Assembly: GCA_015179125.1 (NCBI GenBank)
Contig: WHVA01000266.1
Location: 62,001 to 126,000, forward strand
Origin: Gautieria morchelliformis
Taxonomy: Eukaryota; Basidiomycota; Agaricomycetes; Gomphales; Gomphaceae
Reading direction: 5' to 3'
Length of the DNA: 64,000 nt
Positions 21,813 to 35,634 of the stretch are shown piece after piece. Position 1 is the stretch's first letter, and each line of letters begins with the position of its first letter. The notes under the pieces were generated by a model that was not told the DNA's origin, made no database searches, and worked only from the letters and a program-made list of their open reading frames with translations. A program made the translations under genes and the position numbers.

Positions 21813-24225
21813 TCACCCCCTTACAACGCCAACTGTCACCTCTGCCACCCCACCCCCATCATCCTTCCCGCGGTCGCCCCCCAAAGCGCCAGTACAACGG
21901 TCCCAAGCCGACTTTGTCAGCTCAAGGACAGCTGCATCATCTAAATCTCGTCGAACATGCAACTCCAGGGTCACAACGAGCGTGGCCGGCGACTCCTGAT
22001 AGTTCAGCCCCAGCAGGCTGCCCTGCGATGCGGGGGTGAGTTGCCATATGTGCGGTGGTGGCAAATGGAGGACTTGAGGGTGTCGTTCCAGCTACATACT
22101 AAATGTCAACAACGAGCCGGCCGTCTTGACGTGGAAATAAATGCTTACATCCCGCATGGCCCTCAAGAACGCCTCCATGCGCCCACCGGCTACACCCCGC
22201 TCGGGAGCCGTCTGGAGAAGTACCTTTGAAAGTGCCAACGCGGCTGGGTAGGCAATCCCGAATGTGAGCACTGCGAGCACTGCAGCCAGAAAAAGATCAG
22301 CAGGGCGATGCTGGGACCTGCACAGAGCATTAAAATCTGCTATGGTCACGAGGAGCATCGTTGGCGTACACGTCTGCAAGACCATATATAGACATGACGC
22401 TCAGGGCAACACCAGCCGGGAGAACAGTGTATGGATTGGAGGCAGCTCTGCCCGCTAGGGTAGTTGGCGGAGGAGGCGGCGGGGGCCGCGCGAAATGAGG
22501 CTTAGATGCATATCGGATAGATTGTAGGAGAGTGGATAAAGAAGGCAGGCGATTTGCGGTGGCTACACGATACAGCTACAGTTAGTGGCTTGAATCTGGG
22601 GATATCGTTGTCCTTACCGTTTATTAAGCGCGAGTTGTTGTCAAACCCAACGCTGGTCGCTATGAGCGAAAGAAACGAGACTACCACGAGGAATGTTGGG
22701 AACTCGATGCTGTGACAGGTCAGTGGACCAAACATATTACAAGTACCAAATTACATACCCAAAATCTGTATCATCACCTCGGTGGTGGTGATGACCCTCC
22801 CCATGCGACAATAACATATGTTCAACGGCCTCTTTGCATACATACACCGAAGCAAAGATAAGGTATATTGACTGGGCAAACACAGCGAGCGTTTCTAGTC
22901 GGGCATTTCTGTGTATCCCAAGTTCAGCGACACAGCTCGCCCTGGCGAATGCATACGTACCCATACGGTCTTGCCTTCGACTGTGCAGGTGCCGAGGCGA
23001 GATATCGGGGCAAAACACCGGTACAGGCGACGCCAAAAGCGTCGAACACGACCCAGTATCCAAGCCCAGTACACGCAAGCGAACCGCACGCTTGGCCACG
23101 CACCCAGAGTGCAGAACCAAGAAGAAACTGTGCTATTGAAATGAGAGAAGGGGGAGAAGTGAGAACGGAGGCGGCCGTCTGGGGTGGCAGGGCCGGGGTA
23201 AAAGACTGTGCGTGGTGGTGACAACCATCGGATAGAGAAGACGAGGTTACGGAGGGTGTCATAGGTTGCCAAGGAGAGGAGGGGAATGACGCAGACGCGG
23301 GTGTAGGCGTTGGTGCGCCTGGAGTAAACGAAGAGACCTCGGGCTCCATGAAGGAGAAGAAATTGTGGGATAAGGAGTGCTTATGATGATGCCCTCTCCG
23401 CAACGGACGACCTTGTGGTGGCGATCCAATTATACCTGCGGAACTAGGGGTAGTAGTATGACCCGCTACACCATTTTCTGGTCGCCTACTTCGACCGAAA
23501 GTGAACCCAGGCTCTAGTTCGCGTCCTTGCTGCAAGGGCGCACTGGATATGATTTTCTCAGGAGCCTCATTCGTGTTCCCAACCTCGAGCTCTTGTGCGC
23601 CGTCCTCAGCAATCGATGCTGGCGGCGCAGCACCTGGCCGAGGGAAGTAGATAGAGAGGTTCCTCGAATGAATGCGTGAATGTCGTCTCAGATGGTCCTG
23701 TGGGGCCGTAGGTGGTGCAGGTGCCGGCCTATGTGCAACAGGAGAAGCCGGCGATGTTTGGGACGGGCTGGCAGGGAGCGGGAACGACGCAGAAAGCGGC
23801 GATGGCGATGGCGGGTAGAAGCCAGACGCCGACGGGGAACGGGCATGCCCATGAACGGACAGGTTGCGGAAGTGGGCAGATGGTCGCGAAGGACCTGCAC
23901 TGGCAGGAGATAAATTTCCAAAGTTTGCTCGGAACGGGCCTGCGCTAGGGGGTGCCGCAGGGACCGGTGAGTAAAAGGTGGGCGGTGCTGGATGAGACGG
24001 CGTCGATACGACACGCTGTCGCTGCGGTAGCCCATTCGCATAGGCATTTAAACTGTCGGAGGGAGGCTCTGGTGTTGAGAAGGCAGTCTTTCTTGGTGAG
24101 CTTGCCAAGGGGTGCTCGTGCCCGTTGATACCATTGGTGACAACAGGCTCCGTTACAGTAACGGTGACCACTCCATCGTCTTCCCGGCTCGACTTGCGTC
24201 TATGGAGGCTATTAGCACTGCTCAT
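21813..24225 (-). CDS. Cation diffusion facilitator, Zrg17/Msc2-like zinc transporter
   Basis: Probably moves zinc into the ER/secretory pathway; in yeasts Zrg17 and Msc2 form a heterodimer. Exons: 24225-22961, 22908-22759, 22709-22618, 22562-22370, 22317-22149, 22091-21813; all phases close, giving 715 residues. The first 360 or so residues are low-complexity Ser/Pro-rich, with RIHSRNLSIYFPRPG near 180. The membrane part follows (LISIAQFLLGSALWV; GLGYWVVFDAFG; RLETLAVFAQSIYLIFASV; a His-rich HGEGHHHH loop; FLVVVSFLSLIAT; FLAAVLAVLTFGIAY) and then the CDF C-terminal domain (ERHPQVLHL, TLELHVRRDLDDAAV). HRPAD before the last helix fits the HxxxD zinc site, while the earlier helix has only FD without the His, which favours the Zrg17 side of the pair. 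Confidence 0.85.
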
Positions 24226-24425
24226 CCCACAGCGAGGAGAGGAAGGAAAGGAGCGTGTGGCTGGAGAGAACGAGCGTCAGAGGTTGACGCGTCCAGTCAT
24301 ATGATTGTACATCAAATCCGGCAAGTACTGTGATAGTTCTCAGACACTCGTACCCTCCAAAATTTCCATTAAGTACATTATGTTGCGGGTTAATTTAAAC
24401 AGATGTCCTCTATTATATCACAAAT

Positions 24426-26352
24426 CTATGATGCCAGCTTTCTCCGCTTGGCAAGGATCTTCACCAAGGCGTGCTTTATCACCTGCGCCGCCTTCTCCGT
24501 GTCCTTCTTGCTCAACGCTGCCGTGATAGCCAGCTTGATACTCGGACGTGGTTCCACAACCTCCTGGCCGCGCAACCGCTTCGCACGTGTGATCAACACG
24601 CCTTGGCTCAGCGCCTCATCTACGACATCTTGCAATAAACGCTCTTCGGCTTCCACGTCGAATTGGAGGGGATACGCAGGAAGGACAGATTGCGGGTTGG
24701 ATATCTTCACTGGCGACGCGGTGGGGTTGTGTGTACCAGCTGCTTTATTAGTGCCGCTCTGCAGGACTGATGAGCCGGGTGGACGCAGTTGGATGTGGAT
24801 AATGGGCGCAGCTGGGTGTGAAGGGATGTAGATGCCGTCAACCTTGTCTAAGATGGATCGAACAAGGCGGACGTTTTCGTGCAATGTTCCGAGTGTTGAA
24901 GGGCTATCAGTGAGGATCTGGATGGCCTCCGAGGCGCTGACAGCAAGCAGTGCTGGCATAGCAGCGGAGAAGACGAAGGCTGTACCGTTGATTCGCTGTA
25001 ATGCGGGATGAACATCAGACATATGAATGTGAGGCGTAGGCGCACTTGATGGTCCACCACATGTGCCGTTCCGGCGCAGAATCCGCCCGCAGCGCAGAGA
25101 CCCGTCGCAAGAGAGCCAACAAGGAGATCGACTTCGGTAGCCTGAGAGTAGGTAAGCGGACAGCCACGCGACTAGATAAGGCAGCGCACCGGCACATTGT
25201 ATAGCTCAGTCAAGCCGCGACCAGTGCGACCCACGGTGCCAAAGGAAATACTCTCATCCAAACATAAACGGAACTTGTACTTGTGCTTGAGAGCGATCTA
25301 GAAGAGGGGCGTGTGTGAAGAGACAACTAATGTGGCAACGCGTGAACGCACGATTTTGGGTAGGTCAATCATCGCTGCATCGTTTTCAAAAATGCCTTCG
25401 GTAACGATGAACCTCCTAGTCAATGGAAGTCTCTTCTTGATGCGTTCTTTCTCGACGCTTTGCAGAACCTCCTCGAGGCTCTTCAAGTCGTTGTGATCGT
25501 ACCATCGCACGGTAGACCGAGAGACCTGGATACCCTTGTGTATTGCAAAGTTGATTCCGCGATCAGCAACAATGATGTCGCCACGTTTGCAGAATGCGGG
25601 AATGACAGATGATATAGTGGAGAAGGCCTGGGAGTAGATAATGGCAGACTCGGTTCCTAGGAAGGAGGCAATGTCCTGTTCAAGGGTCATGTGCACGTCT
25701 TGAAGTAGTTTAGACATGGCAAGGATGTAGGAAGGCACGAGAGATACCTAAAGTGCCATAAAAGCCTGGAGGCCCGCAACTGCCCAGGCCGTAGTTGCGG
25801 AGAGTCTCTATGGCGCGAGTGGTAATACGATCGTCGCCCACAAGACCAGTGAAGTTATAACTAGCGAGATTCAAGGCAGTCTTGCCGGTGTTGACCAGTT
25901 TAGGCTTGGCGCCAGCGGGACCTTGAATGACAGGCAGATTGCTAAGTTCATGCTGCTCGTAGACGTCGAGCGGGGAAACGAGGGGTTCCGGTGTCCATTC
26001 ATCGACGAGCTCGTCTATTTCCTGGACGATGAATCAGCGATGGGATTGGAGCAGTAACAGGGAGAAAACAGGGCACCTTTTCGCTGAGCTTGACAAAGTT
26101 TTTGCCTGACCCCTCTGCGCGTGTGCGCGACTGCAGCAGCGTTCTTACTGCGAAGAGGAAGAGCAAGATCTCAAGGATTGTGCGGCCAGGATCGTCGCGA
26201 TGGGAAGACCTGATATACCTGGTGATTACAGCTGAGCCTGGGATCTGGTTCCATGTCAGCTCGACACCTGCATAAGAGGACTGCAGAAAAGTGAAGAGTG
26301 GTTCGAGGGTATTGTTGGAGACGAAGACACTGGTGCTCTCGAGGGTGGACAT
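24426..26352 (-). CDS. LCB1: Serine palmitoyltransferase subunit 1
   Basis: The non-catalytic subunit of serine palmitoyltransferase, the first enzyme of sphingolipid synthesis, in the ER membrane. Exons: 26352-26077, 26021-25748, 25698-25352, 25297-25190, 25141-25046, 24995-24426; introns are 48-55 nt and all phases close, giving 556 residues (566 if the in-frame ATG at 26382 is used). The N-terminal membrane anchor includes [15 protein letters not shown]. The aminotransferase class II fold follows: [86 protein letters not shown]. The pyridoxal-phosphate lysine position is occupied by non-lysine residues ([14 protein letters not shown]), as expected for LCB1 and unlike LCB2. Confidence 0.93.
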
Positions 26353-27481
26353 GGGTGCTAACTGGGAGGATCGAATTGGCACGTCGATCCGCCACGGACG
26401 AGGAAAATGGGCGGGCCCGGAGATTTCCGAGGGCCACGTCGGAGCCTAAATAGAGCTGGACGTGTTAATCACAACTGGAGAATCTGCAGGCACCAGGGAC
26501 TGATGCTTGTTGTAGTCATACACCGGGTTCCATTCTCGAGTCTCCAGTATTATCACTGTTGTCTGAGGCCCTCGTCCTAGGTGTCCGAGACACTTTCTGC
26601 AGTCGCGTGTGCTTCTCTCTTCTTGTATCCTCGATGGCATCCCGCTCCCGCTCTGTATATTTCCAGGGTATTCATTTTAGCGTCCTTCACCGTCGTGGCT
26701 TCTGTTCTTTCCCTTGTCGTATTCGTTGACCCGTTTGACGTATGCCTTCTCAATCTCTATCTCCAACCTCCACTCCCCCTTGGTATTGACGTTTCTGTGA
26801 TGCGCGTGTAGCTTCTTCCATTTTGTCTTTGTAACTTAGTCTGTTGTGTACACGATCCTGCGTACTCTAGTACGATTGGATACTGTACCTGGAAGAGGGA
26901 GGACGAAGGAATACGCGACTAGTGGTCACCCTTCGCTCCGAAAATTACTGCACTACATCAGCAACGGCCAAGTATGACCATGTCTCTTGTAAGACCAAAG
27001 CACAACACACAGCACATCAACCCAACTCATTCGCACCATCCTCAGGCTCTTCCTCTTCGTCCCTAATCCTCCTTCCCAATCCCAACCATCACTCGCTCCA
27101 TCGAATGCACTCACCGCGCAAAGTGCTGCATTTCCGCATGCAGAAACTTGAGGCCCGGAAAGCTGAATGTAAGTACCTTATATATGTTTCCGTCGCGAAA
27201 AGCGTTAAATTGTCGCGACATGTGATAAATAGATCTCCTAATGTTCCTCCCAGAACCATGTGTCTGCAAACCGCTTGGACTTTGACCACGGCCCTCCTCG
27301 CGGTCACTAAGGCTGACCCGAGCAGCGCTCAAGCGCTCCTGGCAGAGCGTTGGTACTATCTCAACGGAGGAAGAACAGCACAGCCAGTCACGCCCATGCA
27401 TGTGAGGTAGCATTGGATAGCTCCGCGTGGAATCTATAAAAGTACAAAAGCGGCCCCCCTCCTGCTGCTAGACATTATATG
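26353..27481. other. Divergent intergenic region between LCB1 and the acyltransferase
   Basis: It should hold the promoters of both flanking genes. Frames at 26446-26640 (minus), 26581-26811 and 26922-27410 (plus) lack recognisable features. A TATA box (TATAAA, 27435-27440) lies 42-45 bp upstream of the acyltransferase start. Confidence 0.5.
27435..27440 (+). promoter_or_regulatory. TATA box of the acyltransferase gene
   Basis: TATAAA, 39 bases before the first ATG (27479). The short spacing leaves room for only a very short 5' UTR. Confidence 0.5.
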
Positions 27482-29322
27482 ATGACTGAATCCGCAGACC
27501 CTCCTTACGACTATTCCCGCTTCCAGTTGCGTAAGTCCCCAGATGACCCCAACCGTTACCGCCGTGAGGCATCCGGAGGCGAAGTCTTTGAAGACGTTAT
27601 GAACAGATTTAACCACGGCTCTGAGACTCTGTTTTTCGCTCTCCAAGTCACCCTCCACAACGCAATTTCTCTCGAAAAGTTCACCTCTCAAGCTCGTCAT
27701 GCGTGGGCGGCCCTCCGCTTCGAGACCCCTACGCTGGCAGCAAACATCGCTTATGATGCTGCCGGAACGACGCTCTTAACCTATCGCCAGGCAGCTTCTA
27801 ACCAGGAAGCCACCTCCTGGGCTCAAAGGACCGTCCGTCTTTCCATTGAACATCAAAATCTCGATCAGCTCCGATACGACCTTGGGGCGAAGCACATTCC
27901 TGACGAAAACGACGATGTACCACCGGGCCACGTGGTGACGTGATCCGACTTTCCTATATATTCTTGCTGGCACTTCCGAGTCATCGTGCTCCTTGCTAAT
28001 ACACAGTTGCCACACAACTTTGGACGGAGCTGGCTTAAAAACCCTGGCGAATAAGTTCCTCGTCCTCCTGGCAGTGCATCTCACCGATGAAGGGAGACGT
28101 CCGTTATTGAAGTGGGGAACGAAAGCAGAAAATCTATTGCCCTGCGTGTCAGAGGCCTTGGGACCAAACGAACACAGAGAAGGCGCTGGATACGTTCAAA
28201 TTTGCCGGAGTGATGGGCGACCTTGTAGCAGCTATGCCGGTTGTGTATCACGTCTCCCGCCCAACGCTGGACCTAATATGTTTTTCAGCGTATGCACGGA
28301 TTTAAGTTGCGCAACGTTGGCATTGGACCGACTCGCCGTCTAGGCCACACCTTTTCCGTGTCCGAAACGGATCAGATTATCGCGGCGTCGCGTGAACGGG
28401 GCTTTACGATGAATCAAATTGGTGGATACACGAACTGTTGCTATTTACATCCCACAGGCAACTCACCTTGGTCATCCAGCTCATGCGGCGCTGACTCTGG
28501 TCGCTGCGTGCGACAACCCACCCCAAGAGTCTACTCCCGCCGATGCGGCTATTGTGTATTATGGTCTTGTGGATGCCCGTATGCGACTCGCGGCTCCGTA
28601 CAATACCCGAGACGGATACCCAGGCTTTTGTTTGGCCACGTCACCAATACAAGTTCCACTACGTCTTTGCCCCTCCTCCCCTCCCTCATCTTTATCCACC
28701 AAGGAAATCCAGAGCTATTTGATCAAGGTGGCCAGCGTTCTCAAGGACGAGTACCTAAAGCAGAAAGCGTATCCCTCTCTTCTTGCGATAAATAGAGAAC
28801 AGGCAGAGATGATGCTAGCGAGTTTACAAGATCGGCGGCACCGTAAGATTGGCTAATATTCTTTTCTCGATCGCTCAGCATTTCCCCCCCACCTTGGATG
28901 GCTCCGTGTACTCCGGTGACGGCATAGGAGAGACGTATCTCGATCATGTGCACAAAAATGGCGTTGGCGAGGTTGTGCTTGAGCTTAACGACTTCTTCAT
29001 ATCGTTAAATAAGACTGACCCGGGGCCGTGAGTCCCCCAATGCTCTCATTCTGATTTATGTAAATTCTCGCCGTGCAGATTCTTTCGTGCTACAACGTGG
29101 AAGGGCAAACCCAGGCTCAGTGTTGATGCAAATGAAGTCGCGATGCCCCGTGGTGTTGTGCAAGCGGTTTCATGGACCAATGGGTTGCCATCTTGCTTTG
29201 TCTCACGTCGTAGCTGCGAGGATCACGAACTATCCGATAAATACCATGTTTGCATCTCTCTTGAACGAGCCATTTTCCCCTATTATCTTCCTATCGCGGG
29301 CCGGATACTTTACTGCCGGTGA
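27479..29322 (+). pseudogene. Condensation-domain-like acyltransferase, frame problem in exon 2
   Basis: Related to CoA-dependent acyltransferases/condensation proteins such as fungal alcohol or trichothecene acetyltransferases. The HxxxDG motif appears as CHTTLDGAGLK after a 67-nt intron (27940-28006). Further pieces join well: a 49-nt intron ends before RMHGFKLRNVGIG, and a 58-nt intron joins FTMNQI to AHAALTLVAACDNPP. Near the end NKTDPGP joins FFRATTWKGKPRLSVDANE (intron 29028-29078), giving a possible stop at 29320-29322. Two junctions do not close: near 28195-28215 the frame must change within an exon before GVMGDLVAAMP, and near 28840-28885 a 36-nt candidate intron is out of phase. It may be a pseudogene or contain a sequence error. 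The start is ATG 27479 or 27482. Confidence 0.65.
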
Positions 29323-29701
29323 TCAGCCGCAAACGCAACAGCGAGATGAAACTGAGGACTGAGACCTGAAGGTGAATTTCCCTGTGCATTATATACAGAT
29401 TTAGTGGGTAGATACGTACTGACCACATTGCATGAACTTATTCATCCAAAAAGCTTACGCAGCTGCTGGAGTCAGGTCAATGGATGGCCATCAATAGAAT
29501 GCCTTGTTATGGGTTGTGCATTATACTATGCATCACTGTAATGATCGCGTAGCGTAAATTATGGTAAGCACTACTAGTATGCATATTCTAACACCCGAAA
29601 AAGATCGCGAGAGTCTCACCTATATATAGTTTCGAATATACACTCGACTCACGAATTTACAGCGAGCAACTCGAGCGTGGTTCAAGTATCATTGGCTTAT
29701 T
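29323..29701. other. Intergenic, promoter of the aldo/keto reductase
   Basis: No gene seen. TATATATA at 29621-29628 lies 74-81 bp upstream of the next ATG and fits a TATA box. Confidence 0.5.
29621..29628 (+). promoter_or_regulatory. TATA box of the aldo/keto reductase gene
   Basis: TATATATA, about 75 bp before ATG 29702, with a CGACTCACGAATT segment between that could hold the start site. Confidence 0.5.
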
Positions 29702-31122
<1,421 letters not shown>

Positions 31123-31327
31123 ATTTCAGTAGGACATGACGAGAATTTCCCGTCGCATACTGGCTCGGAATAAAAACTATTGATGAATTTAAGTACCAAT
31201 TATGATATTTGCTTCGAGCTGAGTGAACCCACCTGTCGGTATGTTCGGGGTCACGTGAGTACAGGGGCGATGGACGCGACTTGTTTTCTTGTTTTGCATG
31301 ATTCGGACTTCGTAACGACCCTCGGTC

Positions 31328-34300
31328 ATGACAGACTCTTCTGAAATTGGTCGGTATGGAACTTTACGACTGCTCAAGCGTCACGAGCCAGACACGACAG
31401 TCGCATTCTTCCCCATCGACGATGAGGAAGTTACGTTTGGTCGCAGCAAGCAGTGCAGCGTGCGGCTGTACTATGACTGCGTTTCTGAGCTTCACTGCAC
31501 CTTACAGATTTCTGAGCAGCGCAAGGTCAGCTACTCTATTACATGACCGGCACTGACCATTGAAATCCAATTGTGGCGACAGGCGTTCCTGCTTGTTCAA
31601 GGAACTAATGGTCTTCTTGTGGATGGGTGTCAAGTCAATCCATCCACCACTGGCTCCACAACTGTTCCGCTAACGAACGGCTCTGAAATTGAAATCTACA
31701 AGAAACGATTCAAGTTCGAGTACCCTCCTAAAGAAATCCGCGCCGCCTTGCTTGCAACACCACGCCATGGAAAGTCTCGGCGCTCTTTGCGCATGAGTTT
31801 GATTAGGTCGGCACAGGTAATCACACCTCGCTCGAATACCAGCGCGCCTCGCAACCCCCGACGTGGAAGCATCAAAGACAATGTCGAGTGGGAAGCACTA
31901 CGAAGTCCCGTGAAGGTGTCGGGCAGCGGTAGTGACAAGCAGGAGGTAATGCTTCTCGAGGGACAGGGGGATGATGCTATGGTCGTAGAGGAGGAAAAAG
32001 ATCTCATCATTCTTGAACAGGTAGATAATCCGTTTCAGGAGCAAGAGGTTCGTTCTCTCTGTTTCCTAGAAAGTGACGATTCTGAGACTTAGGATAGATG
32101 GCGTCTGGATCATTACACCGTGCATCTAACACTGGACGACCTGTCACTCCCCCACCCAGGTCTATTCCCGCACCTCAGTCAGTCCGCGGTGTGCAAAATG
32201 CACCACAAACACCGCCCATGGTACGGCGTCGCTCTGCACAATCTCTGCATCGTGCTGTTGTCCTGCGTTCGGCGCAGCGTGCACAACTTGAAAGGCAGCG
32301 GTATGAGGAACAAGAAGAAGAAGACGAAGTTGAAGCAGTTGTCAGCCCCGAGAGAGAGCTTGGTCCATTTGAACTGAGCAGCGACGAAGAGGAGTACGAC
32401 GACGAGGAGGAGGAACATGAGCAGCCCAACATAACATCGGTAGGCAGTCCTTGCGTCCCACAAGCACTTGTGCCAAGAATTAATTCACTGTGCCCTTTAT
32501 ATAGAACGCAGCTCCTCAACCGTCTGGTAGCCAATCGGGAGCCTTTAGGGCCGGCCTCGGTGTAGTGAAGAAGGCCTTCCCTCTACCTTTCAGCTGGAGG
32601 GCTCCAGAAGCGGTCCCATACACGGGCGAGCAAGAAGAAGAGGAGGAGGACGAGGAGGAGGAAGCAGAAGAAGAAGACGAGGGGTTACACGAAGAGGCTG
32701 ATGCTGGTACTTACACGGCACACACACAGACCCCTGTTCGCCGTAATCTTGTGAGTGACCATGTGCACCTTATATCTGCTTTCGTTCACCAGTCGTACGT
32801 ATGTCCTATAACAGGGTGCATTTATGACACCCCAGATCATGTTGAACAGGCGCGCACAGCGTGTCCCAGTTGACGCGAAAGCAAGGGCATCCATCGGAGG
32901 AGAGGGCATTGCCCCGACATTTCGGGGAGCGCAAAGGGTTCGAACGGTATCCCCGTGGAAAATACAGGATATTGTTCTTCCCGAACCTGGAAAACCACAC
33001 GTCGCAGAGAAGCAGAAGGAAGCCAGGAATCGCATAACTGAGGATGAACGTCAGGTAAACCTACTTATACGGCAGCGTCCATGCTTGAAAATACTGATGC
33101 GGCGCATGACAGGAAATCATGGCGCGTCGCAAATCAGCGCTTCAAACACCCACCCTTCTCCCGAAGCCAGGACCGCGTGGCAGTACGTTTCCTCCTCCTC
33201 GGCCAAGCGACATGTACACACCAGGTGAAGACAAAGATGAGGATGCCGAGACGATGGTAGAAAACATGTTACAGAAAATGGCTCAGGTCAAGCGGAAGAC
33301 TGAAGCTAGGAAAATGAGGCTGAGCATCACAAGCCCTCATAAAGCACAGGACTTCTCGCTACTAAGTGCAGGACCACGCCGTGCCAGTCGTGCGATTCCT
33401 GTCACGGGTATCGAGGAAGAAACCCTCAGTCAAACGAAACGTGCTGAACTAGATGAAGACGTATTCACCGACGCTGCCCTCGATAATGTGGACGTTCGCC
33501 ACAGTAACGAGGGGCAAGACAAGCTGAACTTACTGGATGGTTCTCGTAACAGCAAACTCACCAGCCATACACCTATTCGTGCCGCTTCAAAGCCTACCGC
33601 TTCTCTTACTCCACGTTTCGATGGGGTACGCGAGATGTTTCGTCAGCCACCCTTGGAGCCGAAAACGCCAGCTTTCCATGGATTCCGAGAGATGTTCTAT
33701 CCACCGGGGCCAAAATCTGTCCTTGCCACACCACAGTTGAACCTGGGTGATATGTTTAGCAATGAAGACGAAACCAAGGACATAGGCAGTTGTTCTGGAG
33801 AGGACCTCGGAAACCTAGACTCCGAGGGCACTTCAGATGACTCCATAATGTTGCATGATGATCATAGCTCCCATGCAGCTACAAGGATCAAGGCAGAAGT
33901 TGATCAGCCAGCGGTCCTTGACCCAATACCAGAAGCTAGTAGGCGTTCCAGGAAAGCAGCGTCACCTAGGACAGACAATGTAAAGGGTAAAGGTATCCGT
34001 GCCGTGAACGTCCCTTCAGCTGTCGCCGAGGATTATAAGGATGAAGAACATTCAGATCAAGATTTAGAGCCAAAGACTGCTGTGACGACTCGCCGCACTG
34101 CCAAGCGGTCTGCCAATAAAACAAACACTCAGAACACCGACGAAGTTGGTGACGGCGGCCGTCGCTCTCGGACACGAAAGGGCGTCGCTACCACTACGGC
34201 AGGCGTATCAAACGCTACAGCTCTGCCGAAGGGCAGGAGGACGAGGAAAGCAATAGTCGTGGAGTCAGATGAAGAGCCAGCCAATACTAAGCACATGGAA

Positions 34301-34932
34301 CCAGTGAGGCGTAAACGTGCCACCAAGAATCACGAAGTGAGCGACGATCACAATGAGGCGGACGTAGAGGTAACTCGGTTTCCAATGTTATCTGCATCAA
34401 TGTTAACTCTGTCTATCTGTCGGGTTAAAAGGGCCTGACCGCTCATAAGACTAGGCTTGTGGGGGGTTCCGATACCAAAGGGATTAAGGCTCCTAAAGCG
34501 CGCCGGGGGCGTGCGGCAAAGATCCAACAGCCAATCCCCCCTGTGGATGCACCACCTGCCACCACTACCAGAGTTACACGGCATGTCGCCACCGATGACA
34601 CCCCCGACAACGAAGGTCACCCCCATGCCGCGAAGCCAAGGGCGAAGCGGGGTGCAAAGACCAAAGCCCCAGACGACGGTGCAACCATTCAGCAGGATGA
34701 TCACTCATCCGAACCCGAAGAAGCCACACCTGCACCCAGCAATGGCAGAAGGGGAAAAAGAGGCAAGGCCGCCGTACCCCAAGACGAGACCAGCGACGAT
34801 AAAGAAAACACTGAGGGCCACCAAGGCGAGCCCATCAGAAAGAGACCAACTACGAGAGGTCGTAAGGCACCCGTGGCTACTGCCACGGAAGCCTTGGACG
34901 CACCAGCGAAAAGGACGAGGTCAAGAAAATGA
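31328..34932 (+). CDS. FHA-domain nuclear protein with Ki-67-like repeats
   Basis: Likely a phosphothreonine-binding chromatin or cell-cycle protein. Exons: 31328-31525, 31583-32047, 32098-32439, 32505-32750, 32815-33054, 33113-34369, 34432-34932; all phase 0, giving 1082 residues. The N-terminal FHA domain (about residues 25-95) shows VTFGRSKQCSVRL, SELHCTLQ and TNGLLVDG. Acidic, basic and Ser/Pro-rich disordered segments follow. Near residues 660-715 are three related motifs: TPRFDGVREMF, TPAFHGFREMF and TPQLNLGDMF. They resemble the short G-(V/L)-(K/R)-E-(L/M)-F core of vertebrate Ki-67 repeats. The C-terminus is highly basic with AT-hook-like ARRGRAAK and GRRGKRGK. FHA at the start, repeats, and a basic DNA-binding tail match the Ki-67 layout; the orthology is inference. 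Confidence 0.85.
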
Positions 34933-35046
34933 CGGGCTATCTAGGAGGAAGGAGCGGAGCTACGGTGCTGCGAATCTAAAGAGTGTATTATGTAAGGTAA
35001 TTATCGTTTTGGCCGGCCCGTGTACATTGTGTCAGTGTACAATATC

Positions 35047-35634
35047 ATGTCTGCCTTTCCCCCGCTTTCCCTACGCCCAGTCCTGCAAGAAGTTGCGTCA
35101 CTGCTTAAGAACAATCAACAAACCATCTCCATCGCAGAAACTGCAGCGGGTGGAATAATTTCAGCAGCCTTACTCTCAATACCAGGAGCGAGCACGTTTT
35201 ATCGAGGCGGATTGACGATATATACCCTCGAGTCAAGGGTAGCGTTTGCAGGATGGACCCAGGATAATGTCAAAGCTTACAAGTAAGATTCCAGAGCATT
35301 GGGGACTTCAAATGGGCTTAAGTAATGTCTCCCCAGAGGCCCAACGCCTGAGGTAGTGGCTGGCATGGCGACCCACGTTCGCGGCCAGCTAGATTCTACG
35401 TTCACCCTCTGCGAGAGTGGTATCGCAGGACCCACAGGCAGTACGGCTCGTTGGACCAGGACCCCGGGCTATGTCGCTCTGGCAGTCGCCTCAAAGGATG
35501 GCGTTGTGACTCGTGATGTATCGACCGGATCGGACGACCGCGAGGCCAACATGGTGGCCTTCGCCGAGGCTGGCCTAGTTTTCCTCAGAGATGTCTTGAA
35601 AGGAGACGTCTCCATCCCTGTCGGGAAATTGTGA
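35047..35634 (+). CDS. CinA C-terminal domain protein (NMN deamidase-like)
   Basis: A stand-alone CinA-C (PncC-like) domain; bacterial members deamidate nicotinamide mononucleotide. Two exons, 35047-35282 and 35337-35634, joined across a 54-nt intron (GTAAGA...CCCCAG), give 177 residues, the full length of such a domain. The motifs SIAETAAGGIISAALLSIPG, ASTFYRGGLTIYT and ESGIAGPTG are clear. The second residue set (AETAAGG) differs from the bacterial AESCTGG. I chose ATG 35047; an in-frame ATG at 35020 exists. The gene starts 115 bp after the FHA gene stop on the same strand, so its promoter must be short. Confidence 0.88.

Noticed and set aside
22834..24047. Several open frames on the plus strand and in other minus frames over the zinc transporter exon 1
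   Set aside because: They overlap the long first exon of the CDF gene, which has the consistent splice structure; the others are composition effects.
34457..35158. 233-codon plus-strand frame across the end of the FHA gene
   Set aside because: It is an alternative frame over the last FHA exon; the chosen frame continues the basic Lys/Arg/Pro tail and closes in phase with the upstream exon.
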